Positions 8,053 to 15,517 of a stretch of DNA of 64,000 bases are shown here, piece by piece (the first letter of the stretch is position 1; every line of letters begins with the position of its first letter). The stretch is from 55-13 sp037190145. Lineage in GTDB: Bacteria > Armatimonadota > Fimbriimonadia > Fimbriimonadales > Fimbriimonadaceae. The translations under genes and the position numbers were made by a program. The notes beneath the pieces were generated by a model that saw nothing but the letters and a program-made list of their open reading frames with translations, searched no databases and was not told the origin of the DNA. The stretch covers positions 62,001-126,000 of the forward strand of contig JBBCJU010000005.1 in the NCBI GenBank assembly GCA_037190145.1, given 5' to 3'.

Positions 8053-8912
8053 AATCTGAAACCAAGAATATCCAAGATTCGGTCTAGGTCATCGTCGGAG
8101 TAAAACTGGATCGTCAACTCACCGCCAATCTCAGACTTACGAATCTTTGTAGAAGCTCCAAAGAATGTGGACAGAGCTTCTTCTAAAGCGGCATTATTGG
8201 GATCAGAAACTCCAGGACTGAATTGCGGCGCCTTGGCAGCCTTTTGAGTAGGGCGTGTCGCAGATTTGGCTCGTTTCTCAACATCTTTGACGGTGAGTCC
8301 TTTTTCAACCACTTGGTCAAAGACAGCGATCATATGGGTTTCATTGTCAAAACCTAATAGAGCCCTTGCATGCGCTTCCGTAATGTTGCCCTCAAACACT
8401 GCATTTTGAATTCTGGTGGGAAGTTTAAGTAGCCTTAACGTATTGGTGATCGCCACTCGCGACTTTCCAACCTTGGTAGCAACTTGATCTTGGGTCAGGT
8501 CAAATTCATCAATCAGTTGCCGATACGCTCTCGCGCACTCCATGGCATTGATGTCTTCCCGTTGAATATTTTCGATCAGGGCTAACTCTAAGGAGGTTTG
8601 ATTGGTCGCGGATCGGATCGTGATCGGCACCGTGGTGCGCCCAGCCAATTTGGAAGCTCTTAGGCGACGTTCCCCCGCAATCAACTCATATTTACTCGCT
8701 CCGGCAGGCCGAACCAGAAGAGGTTGGATGACTCCATGCTCCCGTATAGATGCAGCTAAGTCTTGAAGTGCTGCTTCGGAGAAGACGCGTCGAGGTTGTC
8801 GGGGATTTGGGACAATCGACTCTATGGGAACCTCAGACTCGTTATCAACAGGAGTCTTCACGAGGTCTTCAGCTACCAAGTGGCTAAGGCCCCTTCCTAT
8901 ACCGCGCCGCAT
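8049..8912 (-). CDS. parB: ParB/Spo0J-family chromosome partitioning protein
   Basis: A 287-residue DNA-binding CTPase clamp of the chromosomal ParB family. The N-terminus MRRGIGRGLSHL matches the ParA-stimulating peptide region. The N-terminal domain shows IVPNPRQPRRVFSEAALQDL and the CTP-binding motif GERRLRA (within IAGERRLRASKLAG). The central helix-turn-helix is LTQDQVATKVGKSRVAITNT. A basic, Ala/Pro-rich linker leads to a C-terminal dimerisation domain (LTIQFYSDDDLDRILDILGF). No parA lies next to it, which is unusual; its other neighbour is the flagellin gene behind its own terminator. No parS-like 16-mer was spotted by eye nearby. GAGAGG upstream of the ATG is a likely ribosome binding site. 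Confidence 0.93.
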   Translation of the reverse strand: MRRGIGRGLSHLVAEDLVKTPVDNESEVPIESIVPNPRQPRRVFSEAALQDLAASIREHGVIQPLLVRPAGASKYELIAGERRLRASKLAGRTTVPITIRSATNQTSLELALIENIQREDINAMECARAYRQLIDEFDLTQDQVATKVGKSRVAITNTLRLLKLPTRIQNAVFEGNITEAHARALLGFDNETHMIAVFDQVVEKGLTVKDVEKRAKSATRPTQKAAKAPQFSPGVSDPNNAALEEALSTFFGASTKIRKSEIGGELTIQFYSDDDLDRILDILGFRL

Positions 8913-8972
8913 ACAAACCTCTCTGCAAAACTGTTCCGCACAGAAAGATTATGGCGCAGGCCACAGATAAAT

Positions 8973-9003
8973 AAAAAAATGCCTCCGTCACTGCGACGGA
9001 GGC
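8973..9003 (-). terminator. Rho-independent terminator of flagellin gene
   Basis: A 9-bp perfect GC-rich hairpin (arms 8981-8989 and 8995-9003, 5-nt loop). On the minus strand it is followed directly by ATTTTTTT. It lies 26 nt beyond the flagellin stop codon and separates flagellin from the parB operon. Confidence 0.93.
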
Positions 9004-9028
9004 GATGAGGTAGCTTTGTTTTGCCTTT

Positions 9029-10480
9029 CTAACCTTGCAGCAGTTGTAGAACTTGCTGAGGTTGCTTGTTTGCTTGCGCCAGAACGGACATGCCGCTCTG
9101 TTGTAGGATTTGGAATCGTGTGTATTCGGTGATCTCAAGCGCCATGTCTGCATCGCGAATTTGGCTTTCGCTAGATGTAAGATTTTCCTTTGCAACTCCT
9201 AGAGATCGAGCGGTCGACTCAAGGAAGTTCTTTTGGAACGACCCCAATTCACCGCGTTGTTGAGCAAGTTGCGTGATTGCCGCATCAATGATCTTCATTG
9301 CGTCCGAAGCACCCTGTTGAGTGGTGACATCCAGGCTAGCAATCGACCCGTTTTGAACAGCTCCGGTGCCCAGATTTTGAGCAAAGACGGTTGGCATAGA
9401 GAAGGCAACTGATTGGTTGGCGAAGGCTCCAATTTGGAATCGGACGCTTCCGGCCGTTAAAACTCCAACCTGGGTCGCGGCGGAAATACTGTTGTTGCCG
9501 TTTTCGTTTATGACGATGGCGTTTCCGTCTCGATCTGTAAGCCTTAGACCTGATTCTTGGGGACCTTGTCCGCCGGTAAATGGAATCGTTTGGACTCCAT
9601 TGTCAGTGGTGACCGAAACATTGAAGACTGCATTGATTCCTTGAGAAGATGCAGACGCCGCATTGTGAAGGACGCCTGAGGGATCGAAGAAATCAATTCG
9701 ATGTTGAGATCCATAGGTGCCCTGGTTTAGGGTGATTCCAAAGGGTCCTGATCCTGTAATCTGAGCCGTCACTCCGGTAGTAGCGCTCATCTCGTTAATC
9801 TTGGCGCTCAAGCTTGCCACGGTTTCAGTGCCATTGCTATTGAACGAGTAGCCGTTGATCACAAATGAACCAGCGGTAGATACGACAGTGTTGGTACTGG
9901 CAAATGTGTTGCCAAGCGCAATCGATGCTCGCGATCCTTGAGTTACCCGGTTAATCGTAATTGGGCCATTAGAAACGCTATCCCCGTTAAAGGTGCCGCC
10001 CATATAGATGCTATCTACATTTGCAGTCGAGGTTACGTTCGCAAGGGCTCCAGCAGTTCCGTTCAGAAGTTTCTTGGAACCAAACTGAGTTTGTTCCGCA
10101 ATACGATTGATAGACTGAATCGTAGATCGGATTTGAGTTTGGTTAGCCTGAAGAACCGCAGCATCAGCAACTGCAGTGTTTGCCGAGCTAACGGCGAGGC
10201 CTCGAATATCGCGAAGGAGTTTTTGGACTTCATCAAGCGCGGCTTCTGCCGTCTTGGACATGTTAATCGCATCCTGAGAGTTGCGAATTGCTTGGTCCAA
10301 ACCCTTGATTTGGGCACGCATGCCTTCACTGATGATCAAACCTGCTGGATCATCGGCGGCGCTGTTGATCCGCAGACCCGAGCTAAGCCGACTGATGGAA
10401 CCCTGCATGTCAACGTTTGTTCGTGACAAATTCGACAGGGCATTCATTGCCGGAATGTTGGTATTGATTCTCAGACTCAC
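9029..10480 (-). CDS. fliC: Flagellin
   Basis: A 483-residue flagellar filament subunit. The conserved N-terminal D0/D1 region (MSLRINTNIPAMNALSNLSR, then ISRLSSGLRINSAADDPAGL) and the C-terminal D1/D0 region (RDADMALEITEYTRFQILQQ, ending LAQANKQPQQVLQLLQG) are both intact. The middle (~residues 150-390) is a variable, Ser/Thr/Asn/Gly-rich D2/D3 segment exposed on the filament. It starts with GTG at 10480, 8 nt after an AAGGAG ribosome binding site (10489-10494). It is a single-gene unit with a strong terminator. No other flagellar gene is in the window. Export would be by the flagellar type III apparatus, consistent with the lack of a signal peptide. Confidence 0.97.
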   Translation of the reverse strand: MSLRINTNIPAMNALSNLSRTNVDMQGSISRLSSGLRINSAADDPAGLIISEGMRAQIKGLDQAIRNSQDAINMSKTAEAALDEVQKLLRDIRGLAVSSANTAVADAAVLQANQTQIRSTIQSINRIAEQTQFGSKKLLNGTAGALANVTSTANVDSIYMGGTFNGDSVSNGPITINRVTQGSRASIALGNTFASTNTVVSTAGSFVINGYSFNSNGTETVASLSAKINEMSATTGVTAQITGSGPFGITLNQGTYGSQHRIDFFDPSGVLHNAASASSQGINAVFNVSVTTDNGVQTIPFTGGQGPQESGLRLTDRDGNAIVINENGNNSISAATQVGVLTAGSVRFQIGAFANQSVAFSMPTVFAQNLGTGAVQNGSIASLDVTTQQGASDAMKIIDAAITQLAQQRGELGSFQKNFLESTARSLGVAKENLTSSESQIRDADMALEITEYTRFQILQQSGMSVLAQANKQPQQVLQLLQG

Positions 10481-10514
10481 TGATAGAACTCCTTGACCTT
10501 GACTGTCTCCTTTG

Positions 10515-10522
10515 TTATCGGA
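10515..10522 (-). promoter_or_regulatory. Possible flagellar sigma-28 -10 element upstream of flagellin
   Basis: On the minus strand this octamer reads TCCGATAA, 7 of 8 matches to the sigma-28 (FliA) -10 consensus GCCGATAA. It lies 34 bases upstream of the flagellin start codon. No good TAAA-type -35 element is found at the expected spacing, so the call is tentative. An A/T-rich stretch continues upstream. Confidence 0.35.
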
Positions 10523-10686
10523 AGATTTTTCAAAATCCCATAATTTTTATGTGAAAACTTCGAGAAAACATGGAATAAGGTTCTGTTTAGGTTCAAAGTT
10601 CAATGGATTTTCCATGTTGCGGCCAGATAGCGAGGGTGGTTTGCGCAATGCTTTACGCACATTCGTGTTCATTCACTAGGTCCAAA

Positions 10687-10854
10687 ATGGAGGAAAGACC
10701 CTATGAAATTCGACGATTGCTCGCTTATTGGGGATGGTACTGGAGACCTCTAGAGGTAACCGAGGTCACCTGCGAAAGAGTGGGATACTTGCGATACAGT
10801 TGGCTAAAACCTATAGCGGGCCAGTTTGATCGAACTCAAAAAACTCCAAGCTAG
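10687..10854 (+). CDS. Possible small protein (55 aa), uncertain
   Basis: The 376-base gap between flagellin (start 10480) and the nuclease gene (stop 10857) contains one plausible short frame beginning MEERPYEIRRLLAYWGWYWR. It is rich in Trp, Tyr and Arg and has no recognisable domain. An in-frame upstream extension to 10603 also exists. A weak AGGT precedes the ATG at 10687. There is no homology evidence and the frame may be spurious. Apart from the flagellin promoter region, I see nothing else in this gap. Confidence 0.2.
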   Translation: MEERPYEIRRLLAYWGWYWRPLEVTEVTCERVGYLRYSWLKPIAGQFDRTQKTPS

Positions 10855-10856
10855 TG

Positions 10857-11714
10857 CTAACCCATTAACTTATTCAGAAGTGCTGCTAAGCGGTACCCAG
10901 CATAGGCAACTCGCTTGGCCGATACATCCTCACACTGTCGAATATAGTCTGCCGATGGCACTTCATTTTCCTTGAGGTCATACACATATCGCTTAGCAAC
11001 ATCGGCGCTCTCTTGAGCCCAGGCTTGAGGATCTAGGTTGTTTACGTTATCCAAATTCAGTTGCGCGTAGCGAGCCTTGATGGAGTTCGCAATTCGAATG
11101 ATCGTCGCCTTCCCGTCCGTCGTTAATGGTCTGGTCGTCGGACGGAAGAGGTTGCCTCCCATGTCCCAAAGGGCATGAAGGTTGGTAGGTGGAGGCTCAA
11201 GTTCTTTGTGTCGATCTATGGGAAGTACCTTGAAGTCGTTGCCGCCGCGATCTCCATCAGGATGTTCATCTGAATCACGCGCAACCGCATGAAGGGGTTG
11301 GTGGACATCACCCACGAAGTGGATTAGGAACCTAAGCGCTTCGGCGCGATCCTTGGGTGAGCGCTTCTTATCCCTCAACACATCTGAAAAGCGATTGATG
11401 GCATACACCACATTTTGGTCTGTGGGTTTATTGTTTGTTTCCTTGCCGTCAGTTCGGAAGTGAATGTTGATGTAGTGCCAAGGTGCACTTTCCCTTGATT
11501 TGAAATCATCGGCCCAGCAAGCTGCGGTAAGGAAATTGTCTGTCTTCGGCTCAGATTCATGCTTAAGGAGCCACTCACACTCCGTCAATACTCTTGGAGA
11601 GAGTGACTGCCGCGCAATCTCCGCGATAACCATATGCCCCCCATCGTGCCAAGCATGGGCAGAAACGGTGAATGTGAGCGCTGCTACAACACTTGAAACT
11701 TTGAACTTGATCAT
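10857..11714 (-). CDS. S1/P1-type zinc-dependent nuclease, secreted
   Basis: A 285-residue exported nuclease of the S1/P1 family (single-strand-specific nuclease/3'-nucleotidase). A signal peptide (MIKFKVSSVVAALTFTVSAHA) is followed directly by WHDGGH. Cleavage would leave Trp as the new N-terminus, which in this family is a zinc ligand through its main chain. Other ligand motifs are ACWADDFK, PWHYINIHF, FLIHFVGDVHQPLH, DRGGNDF and LHALWD, so the tri-zinc site looks complete. The length is normal. It probably scavenges extracellular or periplasmic nucleic acid for phosphate and nucleosides. It lies 4 nt from mazG on the same strand, so it may be co-transcribed with ppiC-mazG. Confidence 0.93.
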   Translation of the reverse strand: MIKFKVSSVVAALTFTVSAHAWHDGGHMVIAEIARQSLSPRVLTECEWLLKHESEPKTDNFLTAACWADDFKSRESAPWHYINIHFRTDGKETNNKPTDQNVVYAINRFSDVLRDKKRSPKDRAEALRFLIHFVGDVHQPLHAVARDSDEHPDGDRGGNDFKVLPIDRHKELEPPPTNLHALWDMGGNLFRPTTRPLTTDGKATIIRIANSIKARYAQLNLDNVNNLDPQAWAQESADVAKRYVYDLKENEVPSADYIRQCEDVSAKRVAYAGYRLAALLNKLMG

Positions 11715-11718
11715 TTAG

Positions 11719-12681
11719 TTACTCTGCAGAATGGGTTTGGGCAAGCTCCATTTTGGATTGATTCCAAAGTTCATCCCATTCACCAGCCGAAAGTTCGGAA
11801 AGAGGTTTGGGACTGTTTTGTTCCATTAACTGATACCGGGCACAAAACCGATTAAGCATCTGTCGCAGAGCCTCCTCTGGTTCAACTTTTGCCCAGCGAG
11901 CAATATTAACAACCGTGAATAAGAGATCGCCAACTTCTGACTCGATTTCTTGGGGATTACCACCTGCAAGAGCTTCCTTCAACTCACATTCTTCCTCGTG
12001 CATCTTGTCAAACACGCCATCAATGGACTCCCATTCGAATCCAGAGCGTGCTGCTCTCTTGCTGACTTGATAGGCTCGGAGCAGGGAAGCCATCCCTTTG
12101 GGAATCCCTGCAAGAATAGATTCGGGTTCCACTCCCTTCTCAAGTCTTTTGATCTGATCCCAATTTTTTAGAACTTCATCTGCATCCGCAACCGAGAGAT
12201 CGCCAAAAACATGGGGATGGCGTCGCACCAGTTTATCGGCAATACTCTTAGCCACCTCATCGATTCCCCAATTGGAATCTCGTTGTTCAATCTGACTATG
12301 CATGAGAGGCTGGAGCAAGAGATCGCCTAGCTCTTCTTGTAGCTTCTCTATACTTCCGGAATCAACCGCGTCGAGGACCTCGTAAGCTTCTTCGATCAGA
12401 TACTTCTTGAGACTTTCGTGAGTTTGTTCAATATCCCATGGACACCCACCGGGCCCCAACAACCGATCTACGATGTACACCAAATCATAGAAGTGGCCAG
12501 TACGCTCAGGAACGAGCAATGTTCCGTCAATCAGGTCGCCTGATCTCAGAGGCTTCACATCTATCCCAGCTTCAATTAGCAATTGATAGGAATAGTGTTC
12601 AGGGTGAGAATGAAAGAAGGCACCGTCCATATTCTGGACGGTGCCCACTGGATCAAGACCAAGCTTGACAACACGAACCAA
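11719..12681 (-). CDS. mazG: MazG-family nucleoside triphosphate pyrophosphohydrolase
   Basis: A 320-residue NTP pyrophosphohydrolase. Residues ~60-320 form the tandem MazG fold. The signature LLGPGGCPWDIEQTHESLKK is followed by EEAYEVLDAVD and EELGDLLLQ (the EExxE...ExxD metal-binding helices). A second copy (EEECELKEALAGG, ESEVGDLLFTVVNIARW) follows. It removes aberrant or damaged NTPs. About 55 extra residues at the N-terminus do not match MazG; they may be a remnant of a methylase-like N-terminal region such as in YabN, or non-native sequence if the true start is later. The assigned start is TTG (12681), 3 nt after the ppiC stop; an in-frame ATG 17 codons later is an alternative. Confidence 0.92.
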   Translation of the reverse strand: MVRVVKLGLDPVGTVQNMDGAFFHSHPEHYSYQLLIEAGIDVKPLRSGDLIDGTLLVPERTGHFYDLVYIVDRLLGPGGCPWDIEQTHESLKKYLIEEAYEVLDAVDSGSIEKLQEELGDLLLQPLMHSQIEQRDSNWGIDEVAKSIADKLVRRHPHVFGDLSVADADEVLKNWDQIKRLEKGVEPESILAGIPKGMASLLRAYQVSKRAARSGFEWESIDGVFDKMHEEECELKEALAGGNPQEIESEVGDLLFTVVNIARWAKVEPEEALRQMLNRFCARYQLMEQNSPKPLSELSAGEWDELWNQSKMELAQTHSAE

Positions 12682-12684
12682 AGC

Positions 12685-13653
12685 TTAGTTGCCCGCTCCT
12701 CTCAGCGCTATATCTTTCTTATAGGCTTCCATAAAACGCACATAAGCATCGGCAAAGGTTTTATCTTTAATGTCGATATTAGCCTTGGCTCGCAAATCTT
12801 GCATCTCCTTGGCGACATTGTTCCTGATTGCCCCTTTATCCAGAAGCAAGCGTTTTCGAATATCTCTCTTCAGTTTGGGAGTCAAGGGCATTTTTGACTC
12901 CGGCGTTGCTCCCTGAAGGAGGAACTTGAACTTACGATCTCCACCCGTCAGCCACTGAGTAGTCTGACCAATCTTAATCTTGTCAATTTCGGCACGGATG
13001 GGAGCACCCAAAGCGGAGAAGTTAATGTTGCCCATCTCACCGCCAACACTCTTTGTGATGTCTTCGCTATGCGCCTTTGCAACATCGGCAAATTTTTTCC
13101 CGGCTTTGAGCTCGGCATCCACTTTCTGGGACGTATCTGCGTCGGAAACTACGATTACAGAAAGCTGGACTCGGCGAGGAATCGTGTACATCGCTCCCTG
13201 AGTCTTATAATGATTTTCAACCTCTTGGTCAGTAACGTTGACACCCGTCGTTGAAATCTTGAATTGAGCTAACTGGAGCCTAACCTGATACCGTAAATCG
13301 GCTTCGGATCGACCCGAGTTCAACCAATTCTCCAAGAACTTTGGATCGTCCTCAATACGCAGTTTCATCTCGTTCTCAATCTCAGGCTCAGTGGGTGAAA
13401 CGCCCTTATTCTTTGCCAGTTGTAGAACGAGACGCTCAGTGATCATGGTCTCGATCGTTAAGAATCCTGGGGGGAACTGAGCAATGCCACTGCCGAGAGG
13501 TCTACCGACTCCATCTAGGAACTCCATTCGATGGTAGTACTCAGCTCCTTTGATCTCTTCGCCGTTTATCACCACGACGGTTTTGTTGTTGTCAACCTGG
13601 GCCGATGCCAGGGATGCTACGGCCAAGGCCAGAACAATCAGCGTCTTCTTCAA
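12685..13653 (-). CDS. SurA/PpiC-like peptidyl-prolyl isomerase, exported
   Basis: A 322-residue extracytoplasmic foldase. The signal peptide is MKKTLIVLALAVASLASAQ. A SurA-N-like chaperone region follows (residues ~25-150, IETMITERLVLQLAKNKGVS). A parvulin rotamase domain comes next (residues ~160-245: IPRRVQLSVIVVSDADT, GKKFADVAKAHSED, GGEMGNINFSALG). A helical C-terminal tail with conserved KRDIRKRLLLDKG ends the protein. The start is TTG at 13653, strongly supported by GGAGG 7 nt upstream. It is the first gene of a ppiC-mazG(-nuclease) run. It probably assists folding of secreted or outer-membrane proteins. Confidence 0.92.
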   Translation of the reverse strand: MKKTLIVLALAVASLASAQVDNNKTVVVINGEEIKGAEYYHRMEFLDGVGRPLGSGIAQFPPGFLTIETMITERLVLQLAKNKGVSPTEPEIENEMKLRIEDDPKFLENWLNSGRSEADLRYQVRLQLAQFKISTTGVNVTDQEVENHYKTQGAMYTIPRRVQLSVIVVSDADTSQKVDAELKAGKKFADVAKAHSEDITKSVGGEMGNINFSALGAPIRAEIDKIKIGQTTQWLTGGDRKFKFLLQGATPESKMPLTPKLKRDIRKRLLLDKGAIRNNVAKEMQDLRAKANIDIKDKTFADAYVRFMEAYKKDIALRGAGN

Positions 13654-13687
13654 ATGCTTTCCTCCGATGCTATGGGTTACAGACGAA

Positions 13688-13712
13688 TCAGGCGGGCAAT
13701 CGGTCCGCCTGA
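13688..13712 (-). terminator. Hairpin after etfA, probable terminator
   Basis: An 8-bp inverted repeat (TCAGGCGG / CCGCCTGA, arms 13688-13695 and 13705-13712, 9-nt loop) in the 74-nt gap between the etfA stop and the ppiC start. No long U-run follows on the minus strand, so it may be a weak terminator or an RNA stability element. Confidence 0.5.
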
Positions 13713-13727
13713 CATTCTTATTTGGGA

Positions 13728-14621
13728 CTACTTGCCAATTTTAGATCGTATTTCAGGAATGGCTACGTAGAGATCAGCGACCAAACCAAGATCAGCCGAC
13801 TCAAAAATCGGTGCATCTGGGTCCTTGTTGATAGCTACGATAACCTTGGAGTCCTTAATTCCCGCCATATGCTGCGTGGAACCAGAAACTCCGGCAGCTA
13901 TATAAAGATCTGGGGCCACGATTTTGCCTGTCTGCCCAACCTGCAACTCGTTTGGAGCAATGCCCGAATCCACGGCAGCACGCGTTGCACCAACCGCACC
14001 GCCCAATGCATCAGCGAACCCACCGATGACCTGCTCAAAGGTCGCGGCATCCTTTAGCGGACGTCCTCCGCTCACTACAACCTTAGCTTGGCTTAGGTCT
14101 GGGCGACTGCCTCCGCGACTGGTTGAGCCTGTTCTCACTGCTAGAGCGGTTCCTTCAACACTAAAAGAAGATGTGCTGGACGTTCCTTGTCGATCCACTT
14201 TCGGGAATCCTGCCGGACGTACTGTGAGCACAACGGGAGAGGACAACACTTCAACCGTCGCAATAATGGAACCTGCGACAACTGGTCGCTTGAAGACGGT
14301 TGGCGACTCTACTTCAATGACATCGGTAACCATTGCGGCATCCATATGCCCCGCAAGTCTTGCCAATAAATCTTTACTGGCCATGTTAGACACTGCGGCG
14401 ATGTGACTGTAATCGGCAGATAGAGGCTTGATCGCTTTTGCAAAGCCATCAGCAGGCATTACATCAGCACTAGTACCCTGATAAACCGTTTCTGCTCCAA
14501 GGTCCAAAGAAGCTTGACCGTCTAGTGATAAGAGGTCATAAGCTAGACCTAGTTTTTGCGCAAACCCTGCCAACTGTTCAGCTTCATGCCCTTGAAACGC
14601 GATAAGAAGTAGTTTAGACAT
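13728..14621 (-). CDS. etfA: Electron transfer flavoprotein subunit alpha
   Basis: A 297-residue FAD-binding subunit of ETF. The FAD signature is clear: LYIAAGVSGSTQHMAG, then KVIVAINKDPDAPIFESADL near the C-terminus. VVVSGGRPLKD and VGATRAAVDSG are also typical. With EtfB it takes electrons from acyl-CoA dehydrogenases and passes them to the quinone pool. Its ATG shares one base with the etfB stop (TAATG), so translation is coupled. An acyl-CoA dehydrogenase (19.2 kb) and a FadN-type enzyme (15.5-17.7 kb) lie nearby, which supports a role in beta-oxidation. Confidence 0.97.
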   Translation of the reverse strand: MSKLLLIAFQGHEAEQLAGFAQKLGLAYDLLSLDGQASLDLGAETVYQGTSADVMPADGFAKAIKPLSADYSHIAAVSNMASKDLLARLAGHMDAAMVTDVIEVESPTVFKRPVVAGSIIATVEVLSSPVVLTVRPAGFPKVDRQGTSSTSSFSVEGTALAVRTGSTSRGGSRPDLSQAKVVVSGGRPLKDAATFEQVIGGFADALGGAVGATRAAVDSGIAPNELQVGQTGKIVAPDLYIAAGVSGSTQHMAGIKDSKVIVAINKDPDAPIFESADLGLVADLYVAIPEIRSKIGK

Positions 14622-15358
14622 TACAGCACACCTCGATCTTTTAGAGCTGCGACCAGTTCATCGACACTTCCCACCTTTTTGCCTGCGGCTCTTGGCGCAG
14701 GTGCTTCGAGATTTATAACTCGAGTTTTCGGAGCCGGAGAGGTTTTGGCCGTACGCTTCTCAAGCGGCTTGCTACGGGCCTTGATGATGCCAGGCAGGGC
14801 AATGTATCTAGGTTCATTCAAGCGAAGATCAGTTGTGATTACCGCAGGTAAAGGTAGTTGTAGTGTTTCCTCGCCGCTGTCCGTTTCACGCGTTACAGTA
14901 GCTTGTCCCGAACCTAACTCCACTTTCGCTGCGAACGTAGCCTGAGGCCAATCTAGCTTTGCGGCAAGCATTTGGGCGGCTTGGTTGCAGTCATCATCGG
15001 TAGCTTGCTTGCCCATCATGATTACATCGGGTTGAAGCTCTTTTGCAAGCTCGGCAAGCTCTCCTGCCACACCGGGTGAATCGAAAGATGTGGAAGTTTC
15101 GAGAAGAATCGCACGATCAGCACCGATCGCAAGGGCTTTTCTAAGCTGCTCTTCACACTCAGCGCCGCCAATAGAAACCACTGTTATTTCCACGGATGGG
15201 TTCTTTTCTTTTTGACGGACAGCTTCCTCAACCGCGATTTCATCAAACGGATTGATCTCGAACTTCAAACCTGTGGTATCGATACCGGATCCATCAGGCA
15301 ATGGACGCACCTTTGCGTAAGGGTCAACGACCCGCTTAACTGGGACAAGAATCTTCAT
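14621..15358 (-). CDS. etfB: Electron transfer flavoprotein subunit beta
   Basis: A 245-residue AMP-binding subunit of ETF. Typical segments are MKILVPVKRVVDPYAKVRP, INPFDEIAVEEAVR, PDVIMMGKQATDDDCNQAAQ and FAAKVELGSGQATVTRETDSG. It ends with a ~40-residue Lys/Pro/Ala-rich segment containing DELVAALKDRG, as in EtfB C-terminal arms. It is first in the etfBA operon. A perfect terminator immediately upstream separates it from the fadN-like gene, so etfBA must have its own promoter in 15359-15467; I could not assign one confidently. Confidence 0.97.
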   Translation of the reverse strand: MKILVPVKRVVDPYAKVRPLPDGSGIDTTGLKFEINPFDEIAVEEAVRQKEKNPSVEITVVSIGGAECEEQLRKALAIGADRAILLETSTSFDSPGVAGELAELAKELQPDVIMMGKQATDDDCNQAAQMLAAKLDWPQATFAAKVELGSGQATVTRETDSGEETLQLPLPAVITTDLRLNEPRYIALPGIIKARSKPLEKRTAKTSPAPKTRVINLEAPAPRAAGKKVGSVDELVAALKDRGVL

Positions 15359-15467
15359 TGAATTGTTAACTCGCCATCACAACCGTTCTCCGGTCACGAT
15401 CTTGTAATAGGTTACTAGATGGAACATCGGGCTTTCTCGATACCCGGTCGTTCGTCGGTTGCGATAT

Positions 15468-15506
15468 AAAAAAGTCAGTTTGGGCAATTGCTGGCCCAAA
15501 CTGACT
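15468..15506 (-). terminator. Rho-independent terminator of the fadN-like gene
   Basis: A 13-bp perfect hairpin (arms 15473-15485 and 15494-15506, 8-nt loop). On the minus strand it is followed by a run of Ts (TTTTTATAT). It lies 11 nt past the stop at 15518. Confidence 0.93.
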
Positions 15507-15517
15507 GATTCAGCCCA

